Source of the DNA: Emydura subglobosa
Lineage: Eukaryota > Chordata > Testudines > Chelidae
Direction of reading: 5' to 3'
DNA: 64,000 nucleotides
Assembly: GCA_007922225.1 (NCBI GenBank)
Contig: ML679970.1
Location: forward strand, 44,607,157-44,671,156
Positions 1-11,540 of this stretch are shown one piece after another. The notes beneath the pieces are model-generated. The model worked only from the letters and a program-made list of their open reading frames with translations. It did not search any database and was not told the origin of the DNA. A program made the position numbers and the translations under genes. Positions within the stretch are counted from its first letter, which is position 1; every line of letters begins with the position of its first letter.

Positions 1-138
1 GAAATAACCAAATAGGTTGTCCCTGGGCCGGATTGGGGAGACGAAACCCTTTATTGTCTGCTCATTCCACCTCGACGCCGCGAGTGAGCAACGGGGGGGT
101 TGCTTTACAATTCTTTTATCCATACCAGTATGTAAATA
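1..138 (-). mobile_element. Partial LTR (LTR family 1), 3' part
   Basis: The segment matches the low-coordinate ends of two complete copies at 9622-10178 and 44338-44927. The window starts about four bases inside the LTR. On the minus strand an AATAAA polyadenylation signal is followed by a short U5-like stretch ending in ...TTTCTAACA at the complete copies, so the LTR is read leftwards, the same direction as the pol remnant beside it. Its U3 part is missing and an unrelated LTR-like repeat begins at 139. It is probably what remains of the 3' LTR of the adjacent retroviral element; that link is inferred from order and orientation only. Confidence 0.6.
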
Positions 139-564
139 TGTGATAAAGTCAGGCCAGACGGCTGCAAAAAGGCATACCAGGGCCAGAGTGTGAGCCCAAG
201 AATGCCTAAAGCCCTGGTTCCTGCAAGGAGGGGAGAGATGATTGCAGGGCAATTAGAGACACCTGGACCCAATGAAGGGCCAGTTCAGGTGTACTTAAAC
301 CATGCCTTCCCTAGGGGGCGGGGGAGAAGCACAGGAGGAGGAAGCTGCCGGAAGGCTGGTAGCAGCTGGAGGAGAAACTCCCCCCCCAGGCCAGGAGACA
401 GCGTCTCTGCAGCTACGGGAGGAGAAAACCCCTGGCCCCAGTCAGCAGAAGGAAGCTGGAGCAAGGTACCTCCAAGGGGAGACAGGGTTACTGGGGGCTC
501 CCTGGGCCCACTACAAGGGGTTGAAGCGTGAGACCCACTATGGAGGAGCTGGCTGTTTGCCACA
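139..564. mobile_element. LTR-like repeat (LTR family 2), copy 1
   Basis: About 425 bp closely matching 35619-36049. Both copies begin TGTGATAAAGTC and end CCACA, so each has TG...CA termini like an LTR. The left neighbour is the LTR family 1 remnant and the right neighbour is the end of the integrase coding region, with no env between. No clear target duplication is visible here, so rearrangement is as likely as simple insertion. Orientation could not be fixed because no convincing polyadenylation signal was found on either strand. Confidence 0.55.
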
Positions 565-1440
565 GTATGTATCCATTTTTATTCCCTCCAGCTGAGTGCC
601 ACTGGTGTGCCAGATCAAGAGTTCTGGTAGCCGCATGTTTCGGCCTGTCATCACCTCAAAGGGTGTTTTGTCAGTAGACGCAGCAGGTGTTGCTCTCAAT
701 GCCATTAGAATTAAAGGCATGAGGGTATCCCAGTAATGTCCATTGACATCAACTAGTTTCCTCAACATTATTTTTATAGTTCGATTGGTTCGTTCCACCA
801 TCCCAGATGACTGAGTCTCTGCAGGACTCCCATTAATTTAAGGCAGTTCTTAAAGAACTGTCCAGTAAAATGTGATCCCTGATCTGACTCCACATTTACA
901 GGGATCCCCCATTGAGAGAAAACTTGTTCTACTAGTACCTTGGCTGTGGCTTTTGCAGTATTGGCTTTTAAAGGAAATGCCTCTACCCACTTTGAGAAAG
1001 GATCGATAACCACTAACAGATATTGGCTGCCTCTTTGGGTCCTTGGCAGAGGACCTATGAAGTCAATCTGCAAAGCCATCCATGGTCCCTCATATACCTG
1101 AGTTTTTAATGGCGCATTTCTTTTAGATGGAATAGGATTGGCTTGAGCACATGCGAAGAAGTTATCACAGTATTGTTGCACATCCATCCTCAGAAGCGGA
1201 CACTATCCCACAGATGCAAGACGTTAGACAGTTTTGTCCATTCCCTGATGACCTCCTGTTGGAGTGTCATGAACCATATACATCATTTCCCCCTGTAGGT
1301 GTGTTGGAACTACCCACACCGGGAAAAGACCTGCTGTATACATCAGAATTCCATCCACTATGTGTAACTGCTGTCCATATCTTCTGTATAAAGGATTTGT
1401 AAGTGACCACTCTCCTTCTGTTTTGGATAGCTCTTGAGTT
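565..1440 (-). pseudogene. Endogenous retrovirus-like integrase, decayed
   Basis: Minus-strand reading frames carry the parts of a retroviral integrase in order. The N-terminal zinc-binding region has H-H residues near 1240-1280 (HDTPTGGHQG) and Cys residues near 1150-1180. The catalytic core has its first Asp in QIDFIGP (near 1070), its second in SDQGSHFTG (near 880) and the Glu in GMVERTN (near 795). A C-terminal tail with FEVMTGR and a Leu-rich end follows. A deletion that is not a multiple of three near 820-835 splits the core between the second Asp and the Glu, and the zinc region is in a separate frame. Integrase inserts reverse-transcribed DNA into the host genome; this copy cannot make an intact enzyme. 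I could not assign a retroviral class with confidence. Confidence 0.8.
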
Positions 1441-2050
1441 ACTTTCACTCTAATTTCTGCATCTCCTTTAAGTCAGGTATGTTATTCTTTACAACTTTAG
1501 TTGTGGCAATGGGGCATACTAAACCAGAGATAGTTCTGGGACACACTCTTTCACTCCAAGATTTTCCTGATTGGGCTCCTTCTCTGGCCAATTTGTCAGC
1601 CTTCCCATTTTCCATTGTATAGGGCTCTAATTTACAGTGGGCCCTTATCTTTTTCACTCTTACTGGCTTTTTCAGAGTAGTAAGGTTTTCTGTCAACCAT
1701 TGGATGTATTTTAACAGTGAAGCATACTTAATAGATGACCCATCTGAAGATGTAAACCCATTAGTTTCCCAATATGGTAGAAACTCTGTAAGAGAATTGC
1801 ACACCCATGCTGAGTCTGAAAACAGACAAATGTTTTGAGTTGTAGTGGTGATGGAAAATTGCTCACAATGTTCCAACACACAAGCTACTGCTGCTAATTC
1901 AGCATATTGGGCCGAATGTGGGGTGCATGCGAATGCCTTCTCTCAAGGTTCTCCTTCTTCTTCTGGTGGAACTGCATAAATTCGAAACCCTGTATAAGGT
2001 TTTCCTTCATGATAGTAACTAGGGCCATCCACAAAGAGTTGGTACCACTT
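1441..2050 (-). pseudogene. Retrovirus-like RNase H region, decayed
   Basis: The segment lies between RT and integrase on the minus strand, the standard retroviral order. The first Asp motif (LFVDG) is near 2030, and a later Asp motif (FSDSAWV) is near 1820. The following text (EFLPYW, then a conserved K/H-rich tail and a GKADKLA motif near 1570) matches the C-terminal half of retroviral RNase H. RNase H removes the RNA strand of the RNA-DNA hybrid during reverse transcription. The domain is split into two frames (about 1943-2410 and 1445-1879), so at least one indel lies between 1880 and 1940. Confidence 0.7.
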
Positions 2051-3430
2051 AAAGGAACCTGCTTCTTGTATTAAGGGTAGGAACAATTTTCTTGCCTCCC
2101 CCCTTTGATGGTGTTGTGCAGTATCTGGACACATACGTGGTTCCCCTCTATATAGTAGGGCAGTTGGTAACAAAGATGATGTCCTAACAGGTTTTACTGC
2201 AATATCTTTCCCTTGCAACATCAATGCCCAGTGGGCTAAGCAAGCATTTGAGACTTGCCCATCCTTTATCCTAGTGGACAACAAAAACTGAAGGGGTGTG
2301 TGCGATGAGTGTAATATGAATGGGCTGAGGCTAATTAGAAAAGAAAAATGTTGAATGGGCCCAACTGGTGGCCAACAAATACTTCTCACAATTGTCATAT
2401 TTAAGATCAATTGATGACATTAAACGTGAGGCATAAGCCACGGGTCAAATTTTCCCATGTCTGTCTTGGGAAGCCACAGCCGCTAACTCATTAACACTCA
2501 CCGCCATCTCCAGATGATAGGGTATTTCTGTATTTGGAGTGATTAACACAGGCACCTTGGCAATGGACTGTTTCAGCTGAGATACTGCTTCAGTCCATTC
2601 CCATTGGACCTTCTTCTTTAACCATTGGTACAAAGGACCTGCAATGGAAGCAAAATTGGGAATAAAGCTCCTGTGATACCCAATTAAACCCAAAAAAGAT
2701 CTTAAAGTTGTTGTGTCCTGTGGTAGGGCCAATTTTGTATCGCATCTACTTTCCCTTGTACTGGGGTTCGACCCCATTTTGACAAAATAAGACCTAAGAA
2801 AGAGACACACGTAGTCATTAACTGTGCCTTGACAGGGTTACACTTCAAGCTGTTTCTTTTAAAACCTGAAGGAGCTCATCAAGTCTTTCCAGGTGCTCCT
2901 TCTTGGTACGAGTTGCTATACAAAGGTCGTCTACATACTGGAACAAAACAGTTGGTTTAGAGAATCGCGACAGTACCCGTCTCATTTGCGCATGAAACAG
3001 TGCCGTAGAATTTTTATATCACCGGGGTAAACGATTCCATGTATACTGGACCCCTTGGAAACTAAACGCAAATTGGTACTGGGAAAGGTGGGTCAATGGT
3101 AAAGTCCAAAAGCTGTTACTGATATCGAGAACAGTAAACCATGCTGCTGCTGGGTCAAAGGATTTGAAAAGGTCTGGCATTTTAGACACGGTAGGGGCAC
3201 AAGTGGGTGTTACTTGATTAAGATGTCTATAATTAATTGTGAGACGCCAGGAACCATCCGGTTTCCTAACAGGCCAAATAGGGGAATTGGCAGTGGAAGT
3301 GCACCTATGTAGTACTCCCTGTGTTAGTAAAGACTTAATAGTCTTGTTTATATATGGTTTGGCTTGATCTGGATAAGGGTATTGCTTTTTTCTAAGTCCA
3401 TACCTGGATTTTCCACCCCCAAATTATTGG
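2051..3430 (-). pseudogene. Retrovirus-like reverse transcriptase, decayed
   Basis: Conserved RT blocks are seen on the minus strand: KPDGSWRLTINYR near 3245-3275, the active-site YVDD at 2926-2937 inside LFQYVDDLC, and the thumb/connection motif FLGLIGYHRSFIPNF near 2670-2710. Upstream, the N-terminal RT region with SPIWPV runs to about 3410. A TGA stop at 3019-3021 interrupts the palm just before the active site, and further frame changes occur downstream. RT copies the element RNA into DNA. The catalytic Asp pair is still intact, but the frame is not. Protease and gag are not recognisable further upstream; about 3430-3600 may hold the protease-RT linker. Confidence 0.8.
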
Positions 3431-4490
3431 GGTATGCATACTCTATAGGCCAGCAGGTTCATGAATATTAAGGATATCCATGACATTTTTACTTCCCATT
3501 TTAAATATTCCATGACTTCACCTTTGTGGGTTTTGTGGTGTACTACTTTGGGCCTGACATCATTACTTTCAACACTTTTCTAGGCCAAAAGTCTCGAGTA
3601 TGTCTAACTACTAAATCATCTATGCAAAAACATGACCATATATGTCTTGTTTTTGCTATACGTCAACACTTTCAACACTAGTTTCTGAATATGTATATAA
3701 TAATAATAACGTAGCTGTCATAAAGGATGTGGCCTGTAAGGTACCTTGCATTACAGCAAAATATATATAAATTTATAACTATCATACAATCATACTTAAA
3801 TCTATAAGAAAAGATATATATCTCTATATAATAGAAGCGAGCAGGCTAGTTCTATAGGCTACAGCTGGGAGAGAACATATAAACAGACACTTAATGAGAT
3901 CACCGAGTGTGTGCTCTGCAGCCTTGCTGGATTACAGTGAGTGAAACTCTGTCATGTTACAGCCACAGAATCAAAAATGTTCTAGAGACTGAAGAGGCAA
4001 AGATTTTATGGGATCTGATAACTGTCATAGGCCAAATACTGCAGGCAAACAGGCTGGACATAGCTGTTGTAGACAAACAAGCTCAGCAGAGAGAAAAATG
4101 GAAAAGAAACAAGAAGAGAAGAAGGTGAAGTTGGTAGATCTCTGCCACAACGTGCAATGGTTATGAACAAAGATGTTCCCAGCAACTTGGAGCAACGCCT
4201 AAGGATATGAATGAGCCGATCAAAAACACACTACGGGAGCAAGACATCATGGTCAGCAACCTCTCGCAGAAAGTGCTCTTAAAGCCCCTGTGATAATTTT
4301 AAGGAAAGTCGAAGGAGAATGAAAGTATTTGAGCAACTAAAATGCAGGAATTCTGTGGAGAGTTTAACAAGACTCCTGACTCTCCAAAACCTGTGCAGTC
4401 CATCTGTGGTCAGGATGAACTGGTGACTCATGAGGATACATTTAGGATGGTAGCTTTCCCCTTTGTGCACTTAAACATCTTGTGTGCTGC
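3431..4490. other. Intergenic, AT-rich, no gene seen
   Basis: The first 170 bp may be the upstream end of the pol remnant. From about 3690 to 3840 the sequence is very AT-rich, with short TA and TATATA runs. A 73-codon open frame near 3907-4128 has Lys/Arg-rich, featureless content and no family I recognise, so I do not call it a gene. Confidence 0.5.
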
Positions 4491-4494
4491 TGGA

Positions 4495-4580
4495 GAGCTT
4501 CTCTGGCTTGTGTTCTACAGGAGGTCAGACTAGATGATCCAGTGGTCTCTTCTGGCCTCGGAATCTCTGAATCTCGGACA
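4495..4580 (+). mobile_element. CR1-type LINE 3' tail fragment
   Basis: The text reading 'caggaggtcagactagatgatc...ggtctcttctggcct' is the typical end of reptilian CR1/L3 copies. It is strongly 5'-truncated and has no coding capacity. Confidence 0.6.
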
Positions 4581-5149
4581 CAAAACATAAAAAACGAACA
4601 AATAATAATAATAAACATTCCCATGATGCAATACTGCAGGGTAATCATAACATAAACCTGTCTGATAAATGGCCCCTAAGAGATTTAGCCCACTAAACTA
4701 GGTAAGACACAACGAACTCGCAGTCTAACCAGGCAAGATGGGCACAGAGTGGGAAGGGAACCAGAGAGCCTTCGTTGAAAGCACTTGACTAAAGTAACCC
4801 CACAGGTCAGGTGTAGGATTCCTGGGTTCTAACACAGGAGCTACTCGCAAACTTCCAGTTCTAGATGGTTTTGGTCTGAGCCCTCTCTGTCTTTCAATAT
4901 GATCATCTCCTACAATGTTGACATGTTATTTGTTTTCCTCACATAGTATGTGTGTGAGTGGTGGGAGGGTACATAGACATGGACATATGGAGTGCTGAAA
5001 GGTTATGGGCTTAAATATACACAATTGTTCACTTTGGCAAGACACATTTCTTGTTTACTTTGCATTACCTTGGCACCTGGCAGTCCCTATTCCCCTAGCT
5101 GCTGCACAAATGCTTAGTGAGGGACAGCCTGTGCCACACAGAAGTTAGA

Positions 5150-5268
5150 ATCTAAATGGGAGGGAGGGGAAACAGAGGCACAGAGTGGAGAAATGACTTG
5201 CACAAGGTCACACAGCAGGTCAAGGAACAGATGCCAGGTCTGCTGAGTAGCAGTCCTGTCCCCTTAGC
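5150..5268 (-). repeat. MIR-type SINE fragment
   Basis: 'gaaacagaggcacagagtgg...tgacttgcacaaggtcacacagcaggtca' is the reverse complement of the conserved MIR central block. The copy is diverged and partial. Confidence 0.55.
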
Positions 5269-5269
5269 T

Positions 5270-7785
5270 ATTGGATCACAGTCACTGCTCTATACCCTAC
5301 TGCTTCTCTGTAACTGTGATCCCTTGAGTTTATGGGAACTTTCAGGAAAGTGCAGTACAGACAGAAAGTAACTTTGGTTTCTGGGACTCTGCTCCTACCT
5401 TGTTCAGAACTCCAGGGAGTGAGTGCCTGGAAGCCCTTAGGAATAGACATGGATAAATATCCTTGCAACAGCACCAGAGATAGCCACACACAGCTCGTCT
5501 GCAGAGATCAACAGGTCTTAGTGTATTTCCAACAGCAGGAGAGAACCGTCTGTCCTAATACAGTGCTAGGGGTATTAGATAGATAGATAACTGCAAGGAG
5601 CCTGGGGTTGGAGGAGAGAAGAGATGGGAGGATTCCCCACACACTGGCACAGTAAGTTTGCTGTTGTAATGAAATATACCTGGGGTTTACAGAGGCGCCC
5701 TTTAGAGAAAAAAATGTAAATCAACAATATGCATTTTTCATGCTTCCAGGTTTTATTTTAATGTTGCCATGGAAAACTCAAGCAGCCCGAATCAGGAGTT
5801 ACCTTAGGAAAGGGATGATAGAATGTTTGTGTCTCAGTTTTCTCCCATGGAAGTGGAGGAATTAATCAAAATAATTCACTTATCTTTCAGGTGGATTGAG
5901 AAACGTAAATGAAAGTTCTCTATACGCATTACATGCTTGTGTCTTGGGCTTGATAGTTCCTGGGAAACATGCCTGTTTAGCAGTGACTGAGAAAAGAGAG
6001 AGGGAGGGAGGGCAAAATTCCAATACATCTCTCTCTTTCTTTCACTCTCTTTCATGGCTGAGTGAAAAACAAATACAGAATCTATCCATGTATTGATCTA
6101 GTTATTTGTTGGTAGTTCTGTCTTTCCCTCTCTATATCTTTATGTTTCTTCTTCTTTGTATCAGTTTGTTGTTACTTTTATCTCGCTAGCTATTTGCTAT
6201 TCCTGCTTTTTCTTTCCATTCGTTTGACGTGTTACGTTAACTTTGTTGGCATAAATTGTCCCAGAGAGTCAAAGGTGTTGACCTGTCCCTGTCACAGGAC
6301 AATACTAAACAGTCAAACATGCTTCCAAGTTTTGAGTCCCAAGCAGTGCCGTTGGAACAGTTTTTATAGCGGGGCTGCTGAAAGCCGTTGAACAAAAAAC
6401 TAAATCCTGTTTATGATGGAAACCACTTTCCATAGTTCCAGCAGCCCTGGCATGGCACCTGCACTGGAAAACACATGGCAAAGTTTGGAAATGTATTGAC
6501 TGGGGTACACAAGGAAAAATAATCAAATAAGAGGGAAAACAAATTGAAACAGTAAAGCAGGACTAATTCAAACTCATCCCAATCTCTGTTTCAGAGACGG
6601 GGTATCAGTTAGAGCTTGTTTATCTGGTGTGTAGTACACAGGATAGGTGTGCGTTGGCTATTGCTCACTAGTTTGTCACACACCCAAAGGTCCCTAGTGC
6701 ACGTTAATGTAGTTCAGTACATTAAAACAGGACTGTGTTACAATAAACTAGGGGACTTTCACTGCACACCACCACAGTCTGCATGGAAAGTTAGTGCACA
6801 ACACACTACTGAATGCTAGAATGTGTGCCCCTGTAGTGCGGACTAAGGCAGAGTGCAGAGAAGCCCTTTAGAGTCTCTTATTCTCCCAGGCGATTCTTCG
6901 TGGCTGGGAAGAAAGAGTTAATCTTGTTCTTGAATTTTGAGTGAACACTACATGGGAGTTATTTTTCCTGCCTTTGACAAGATAGAAGACACAAATTAGG
7001 GAGCATAAGAATGGCCAGACTGAGTCAGACTGGCCTGCCTAATTACACTTTTACACTTGAATTGCCATCGTTTCTGCCCCCTTTCTATTTTCCTCACTAG
7101 GATTTGACTTCCAATTTCTGAAGGATGACTGTCTGCTTTAACTGCCTGTTTTACTCTGTTTAACCAAAGTGACATTGTTTAAGTCCTCTTACTGTTTTAT
7201 TTTAATTACTATTTAAGGTATACATTTAATCTGAACATTCATTATGCTTTTCTTTGTTTGCTTAAGTTTCCATGAAGTCTGCAGGCATTTCACTCTTGTG
7301 ACTGTTTCTTTTATTTCTGTTTAACTAGTTTCCTCAGTTTTGTGTAATTCCCTTTTTTGAAATTAAATGCTACTGTGGTGGGTTTCTTTGGTATTTCCTG
7401 CCCCCACACCTTAAAGGATGTTAAATCTTATTGCATTACAGTCCCTATTCCTGACAACTCAATCTATTCATCTCTTGGACCAGATCCTGTGCCCCTCCTA
7501 AGACCAAATCAAGAATTCTCTCTCCTTTTGTGGGTTCCTGAACTGCTCCAAAGAAGCAGTCATTGATGGTGTCTAGAAATTTTATCTCTGCATCCTATCC
7601 TAAGGTGACATGTAGCCAGTAAAAACAGGGACAATGGAAATTCCTCCTTATTACTGAGTTTTCTATTTTCGTAGCCTCACTATTCTCCCTGAGCATTTCA
7701 CAATCACCATCACCATCCTGGTCAGGTGTTTGGTAGTATATTCCTACCGCTGTACTCTTATTATTTAAGGTGTGGCTTGACAAAG
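5270..7785. other. Intergenic, no gene seen
   Basis: No recognisable coding exon or RNA gene. The open frames here are short, start at random and match no family I know. A CR1-like minus-strand tail fragment occurs near 6995-7030 ('gcataagaatggccagactgagtcagac'). Confidence 0.5.
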
Positions 7786-7885
7786 CCACAACTGGGATGA
7801 TCTAGTTGGTCCTGCTTTGAGCAGGGGGTTGGACTAGATGACCTTCTGAGGTCCCTTCCAACCCTCATCTTCTATGATTCTGAGG
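7786..7885 (+). mobile_element. CR1 LINE 3' end fragment
   Basis: Contains 'ggtcctgctttgagcagggggttggactagatgacc', then 'cttccaaccctcatcttctatgattctga', the diagnostic CR1 3' terminus. It is severely 5'-truncated, as is usual for CR1. Confidence 0.85.
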
Positions 7886-8069
7886 TTGAATGATATCAGC
7901 AGGCCTTTTTGTTTGGTCTAATTCATTCTATCTATTCTATTCTTTTTTTGCATCTTTTCCTAGCCACATGTGCTGCGAGAGGCTATTGTGACATCCTATG
8001 AGCTTTTGCTGGGTTTTTACAGCTGAGCTTACATTTAGGGCAAATGTGGCAGCCTGATTATTATAACAG

Positions 8070-8170
8070 GTTTTATTTTCTGTATTCTACAGATGGGGAA
8101 CTGAGGCACAGCGAGATTAAGGTAAAAATTTTGGCTGCCCAATTTGAGATGCCTAGGACCTGATTTCTCA
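8070..8170 (-). repeat. Possible MIR-like SINE fragment
   Basis: 'ctacagatggggaactgaggcacagcgagatta' resembles the 3' region of MIR elements in reverse orientation. It is short and diverged. Confidence 0.4.
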
Positions 8171-8482
8171 AAGTGCTTAGCACAGCACTCATTGCTGTCA
8201 GTTGCAGCTGTGATTGCTCCGCACTACTTTGTATTAGACTCCAGGGTCCCAGGTAAGGCTCCCAGAACATGAGGAATATACAATGAATGCCCATCTGTGA
8301 AAAGTTTGCTTTAAGTGACTTGCAGAAGTAGAATATAATTCTCCAGGACAATATTCAACAGCCTTAACTGCTTTAGACCTTCCTTTCTCTTGCTGCAATC
8401 TGCTGCCTATGTCCCTACACACCTTCCACCTTCTGCAATAAATGATGCAGGGATTCTACAGACAAGACCTTCCTTCACTACT

Positions 8483-8606
8483 AGGGTGACCCAGATAGCA
8501 AAAGTGAAAAATCAGGACAGGGAATGGGGGGTAATAGGCATCTACATAAGAAAAAGTCCCAAATATCATGACTATCCCTATAAAATCGGGACATCTGGTC
8601 ACACTA
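8483..8606. mobile_element. Short terminal-inverted-repeat element (MITE), copy 1
   Basis: The ends read 'agggtgacccagat' and 'atctggtcacacta', an imperfect inverted repeat, with an A/T-rich body including 'aaaatcaggaca' and 'taaaatcgggacatc'. The same element occurs in the opposite orientation at 11943-12057. It is about 120 bp with no coding capacity, as expected for a MITE moved by a transposase from elsewhere. Confidence 0.6.
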
Positions 8607-9024
8607 TTCACTACACAGCCCTGATTCATTCCACAGAGCCCCGTTCACCTGTGCACTGAATGAGGCAGGGTCCTGTGGAAAAAAACGTATGTGATCATGT
8701 AATTAAAAACTGTCTCATAATGGATACATACAAGGGGGCTGAATGAAGGTGGCATGGACAACATTAATTCTAGCATTTCCTAAGATTTGAGTGCTAGACT
8801 TGCCATTTGAATAATGTTCTTTTCATCTAGTTTTCAGTGTGCGATTTAAGATTTGTAATTTAATACCAGTGAAATTCACCCCGTGCAAGGGGCCAGTGCA
8901 AATAGCAGGCGCCAAACTCATGTTGCACTTGTACTCTAGTTTGACCCACGGTCTACAGGAATCATTAAGCCCATACTGCAGCCTTGAAATTGCATCTATT
9001 TTACAGGAAGAAATTGGTTTGTTT

Positions 9025-9110
9025 AATCAATTCATAGATTTTAAGGCCAGAAGAGACCATTATGATAATTTAGTCTGACCTCCTGTGTAGCACGCAGCAG
9101 AACACCCCAC
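9025..9110 (-). mobile_element. CR1-like 3' fragment, reverse
   Basis: 'tcatagattttaaggccagaagagaccattatgataatttagtctgacctcctg' is the reverse complement of a common CR1/L3 terminus. Confidence 0.6.
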
Positions 9111-9621
9111 CCAGTGATTCCCGCATCTGTTTAAGGTAGAGCAGGTCTTTTAGAAAGACAACCAGTCTGACTGCTAGGAACTCAGTGACAGGCAATGGAA
9201 ATCACCAAACAGGACAGATCCTATGACTGTATTTACAGGTTATTTGTTAAAGCTGCTCTTTGGATGGGGTGCACGTGTGTTGGAAATGATGAGATGCAAT
9301 TTGAGAAATCTGTTGACTCATCCTTTTGAGTCATTACTGTGGCCTGAGTAAAGATATGCTTTATTTGAGCTACAAGTTATTGGGCTCGATGAAAGCAGGA
9401 GGTCATCTTAGATGCTCATGTTGTTCTTTTCTGGCTTTAAGATATATGAATCTATAGAACAAGGGTGAGTCATGTTGAGCAATGCCTGGACGTGGCTGTC
9501 ATTACACGCTCATGCCGAGAGAAGATAAAATCCCCTTCCTTAGCAGGGGTGTCCCAAAAATTTCAATGGGACAGGGTATCCAAGTGCATTACAAGATGAT
9601 CAGAATTTTGTGAATCATTAT

Positions 9622-10178
9622 TGTTAGAAATAACAGGTTGCCCCGGGGGCGGATTGGGGAGACGAAACCCTTTATTGCCTGCTCGTTCCACCTCGACACC
9701 GCGAGGCATTACTTTACAATTCTTTTATCCATACCAGTATGTAAATGTATGCATTTCCAGCAACTCCCCATAGACCCTTATTTGGTTACATTGACACCTA
9801 TACAATAAATATTAACAACTATAGAATGAATATAATTATACCCACCCCTGTTTGTTGTTTATAGAATTACCATGCAGAGGGCAGGCACATCACCTCAAAA
9901 CCTATTAATTTTCCACTAACATTCTTTGAAGTAAAGGCATGCCTTGGAGGAAGGAAGATAATGCTTTCTTCCCACCCTGGCCTTGTGCAGGAGTGGCGAT
10001 AATTATTTTGTTAGCCTCATCCCTGGCACAGATGGCCAGGAAGGGAGGAAAAGAGAGATAAGACTCGAACTAGAATTCACACCAATTAGCAGAAACAAGA
10101 TTTGCCGGTGCCATGACCCTGTTCTCTGTAACTTAGGCCGGACCATTTGTCCAGCTTTTAACTCTTTACTCTCTTACA
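9622..10178 (-). mobile_element. Solo LTR (family 1) with 5-bp target duplication
   Basis: A 557-bp element starting TGTTAGAAATAAC and ending TTACA (TG...CA), flanked by ATTAT at 9617-9621 and again at 10179-10183. On the minus strand it has AATAAA near 9670 followed by a short tail, so it is read leftwards, away from the OR gene at 10430. No internal coding region remains, which is the usual product of recombination between the two LTRs of a provirus. Homologues lie at 44338-44927 (complete) and 1-138 (partial). Its right edge is only 251 bp from the OR start codon. Confidence 0.85.
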
Positions 10179-10420
10179 ATTATTATATGGGAAAGGTATT
10201 AAATGTGTGCTTTACTGTGGAAAGATCAAAATTCCTACAGCATTTCTTGAGGTTTGTCGATATACATTTAACTACCTTTCCAAGGGTTCTGCCCACTTTT
10301 ATCAAAACCAATGGAAGCCTTGTGCTTGACGTCAATGGGGATCAACCGAAATGGACCCGTAGCCTGCTGCAATCTATTTAGTACCTTAAGTTCTTCTTTA
10401 ATCTTTATCTCATCCCTTTT

Positions 10421-10429
10421 CCAAAGGAA
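10421..10429 (+). promoter_or_regulatory. Candidate 3' splice site before OR coding exon
   Basis: A pyrimidine-rich run (about 10390-10420) ends in CCAAAG, with the AG at 10425-10426, three bases before the ATG. OR genes normally have a non-coding 5' exon spliced to a single coding exon, so this is a plausible acceptor. Confidence 0.45.
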
Positions 10430-11383
10430 ATGTCGGCTGTGGAGCCACGGAGCGATGCGAACCACACAGCTGTGACAGAATTCATCCTGCTGGGGTTTGG
10501 CAGAGGTCCAGGGCTCCAGCTGGTCCCTTTTGTGATGTTCCTGGTGATTTACACAATAACCGTGCTGGGAAACATCACCCTGGTCCTCACCATTAGAGCC
10601 GACTCTCGCCTTCACACCCCCATGTACTTCTTCCTCATGAACCTGTCACTCTTAGACTTCTGCTACTCCTCCACCATTGCCCCCAGAGCCATGGCGAGCT
10701 TCCTAGCAGGCAGCAAAACCATCTCCTACAGGGGATGTGCCGCCCAATTATTCTTCTTTTCTTTTTTTGTTACCACGGAGGCATTCATCCTGGCAGCCAT
10801 GGCATACGATCGCTACACCGCCATCTGCAACCCGCTCCTGTATTCTGCTGCCATGTCCAAGCCAGTCTGCATTCAGCTACTAGTGGGGTGCTATATCTGT
10901 GGGAGCCTGAACTCCATGCTGCAAACGGGCTTCACCTTGACTTTGCACTTCTGTGCTTCTGAGATCGATCACTTCTTCTGTGATTTTCCACCCCTGCTCA
11001 ATCTCTCATGCACCAACACGTACATCAATCAGATGGTATTGTTTCTCTTATCTGGCCTCATCATAGTGACAACTGCCCTGATCATTCTTCTCTCTTATGC
11101 GTACATCATCTCTGCTGTCCTCCAGATGCGCTCTGCTTTAGGCCGACGCAAGACCTTCTCCACCTGCACCTCCCACATAGTAGTTGTGAGTATATTTTAC
11201 GGGGCTGTTTCCTTCATGTATGCCCAACCAAGTTCATTATCGGCTCCAGATCAGAGCAAAGTGGTGTCTGTGTTTTATACCCTTGTCATGCCCATGCTCA
11301 ATCCCTTCATCTACAGTCTTAGGAACAAGGAAGTGAAAGAAGCATTGAGAAAAACCGCAGGCTGGATATTGGTTTTGAAATGA
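10430..11383 (+). CDS. Intact class II olfactory receptor
   Basis: A 317-residue rhodopsin-class GPCR that would bind odorants on the cilia of olfactory neurons and signal through the olfactory G protein. The hallmark OR motifs are all present: N-glycosylation site NHT (11-13), LGN in TM1 (46-48), LHTPMYFFL (61-69), MAYDRY at the end of TM3 (124-129), the SY pair in TM5 (222-223), KTFSTCTSH in TM6 (241-249) and [12 protein letters not shown] in TM7 (288-299). Length is typical (about 310-320). The start at 10430 gives the expected short extracellular N-terminus and follows a candidate splice acceptor. The ERV-like solo LTR sits just upstream. The sequence between TM3 and TM5 ([21 protein letters not shown]) resembles OR families 5/8/9; I cannot assign the subfamily. 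No disabling change is seen. Confidence 0.93.
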   Translation: MSAVEPRSDANHTAVTEFILLGFGRGPGLQLVPFVMFLVIYTITVLGNITLVLTIRADSRLHTPMYFFLMNLSLLDFCYSSTIAPRAMASFLAGSKTISYRGCAAQLFFFSFFVTTEAFILAAMAYDRYTAICNPLLYSAAMSKPVCIQLLVGCYICGSLNSMLQTGFTLTLHFCASEIDHFFCDFPPLLNLSCTNTYINQMVLFLLSGLIIVTTALIILLSYAYIISAVLQMRSALGRRKTFSTCTSHIVVVSIFYGAVSFMYAQPSSLSAPDQSKVVSVFYTLVMPMLNPFIYSLRNKEVKEALRKTAGWILVLK

Positions 11384-11454
11384 ATATTTTCTATGACCAT
11401 TGAGCTAAATAATCATTTGGTATATTGGAAGGCCTTAGAGTGTAACAACTAGTC

Positions 11455-11484
11455 TGTCTGTCTATCTGTCTATCTATCTATCCC
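11455..11484. repeat. Short (TCTA/TCTG)n microsatellite
   Basis: A run of tetranucleotide units lies in the 3' flank of the OR. Confidence 0.7.
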
Positions 11485-11534
11485 ACTCCTAACACTTTCC
11501 TGTGCCACTAGAGGCAAGAAGTTTTTAAAATTGT

Positions 11535-11540
11535 AATAAA
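11535..11540 (+). terminator. Candidate polyadenylation signal AATAAA
   Basis: AATAAA overlapping a second ATAAAT lies about 150 bases after the OR stop codon. It is the first good signal downstream and could end the OR transcript. Confidence 0.4.

Noticed and set aside
190..595. Two overlapping plus-strand frames and one minus-strand frame
   Set aside because: All fall inside the family 2 LTR-like repeat, and the second copy at 35670-35999 does not conserve a single protein reading.
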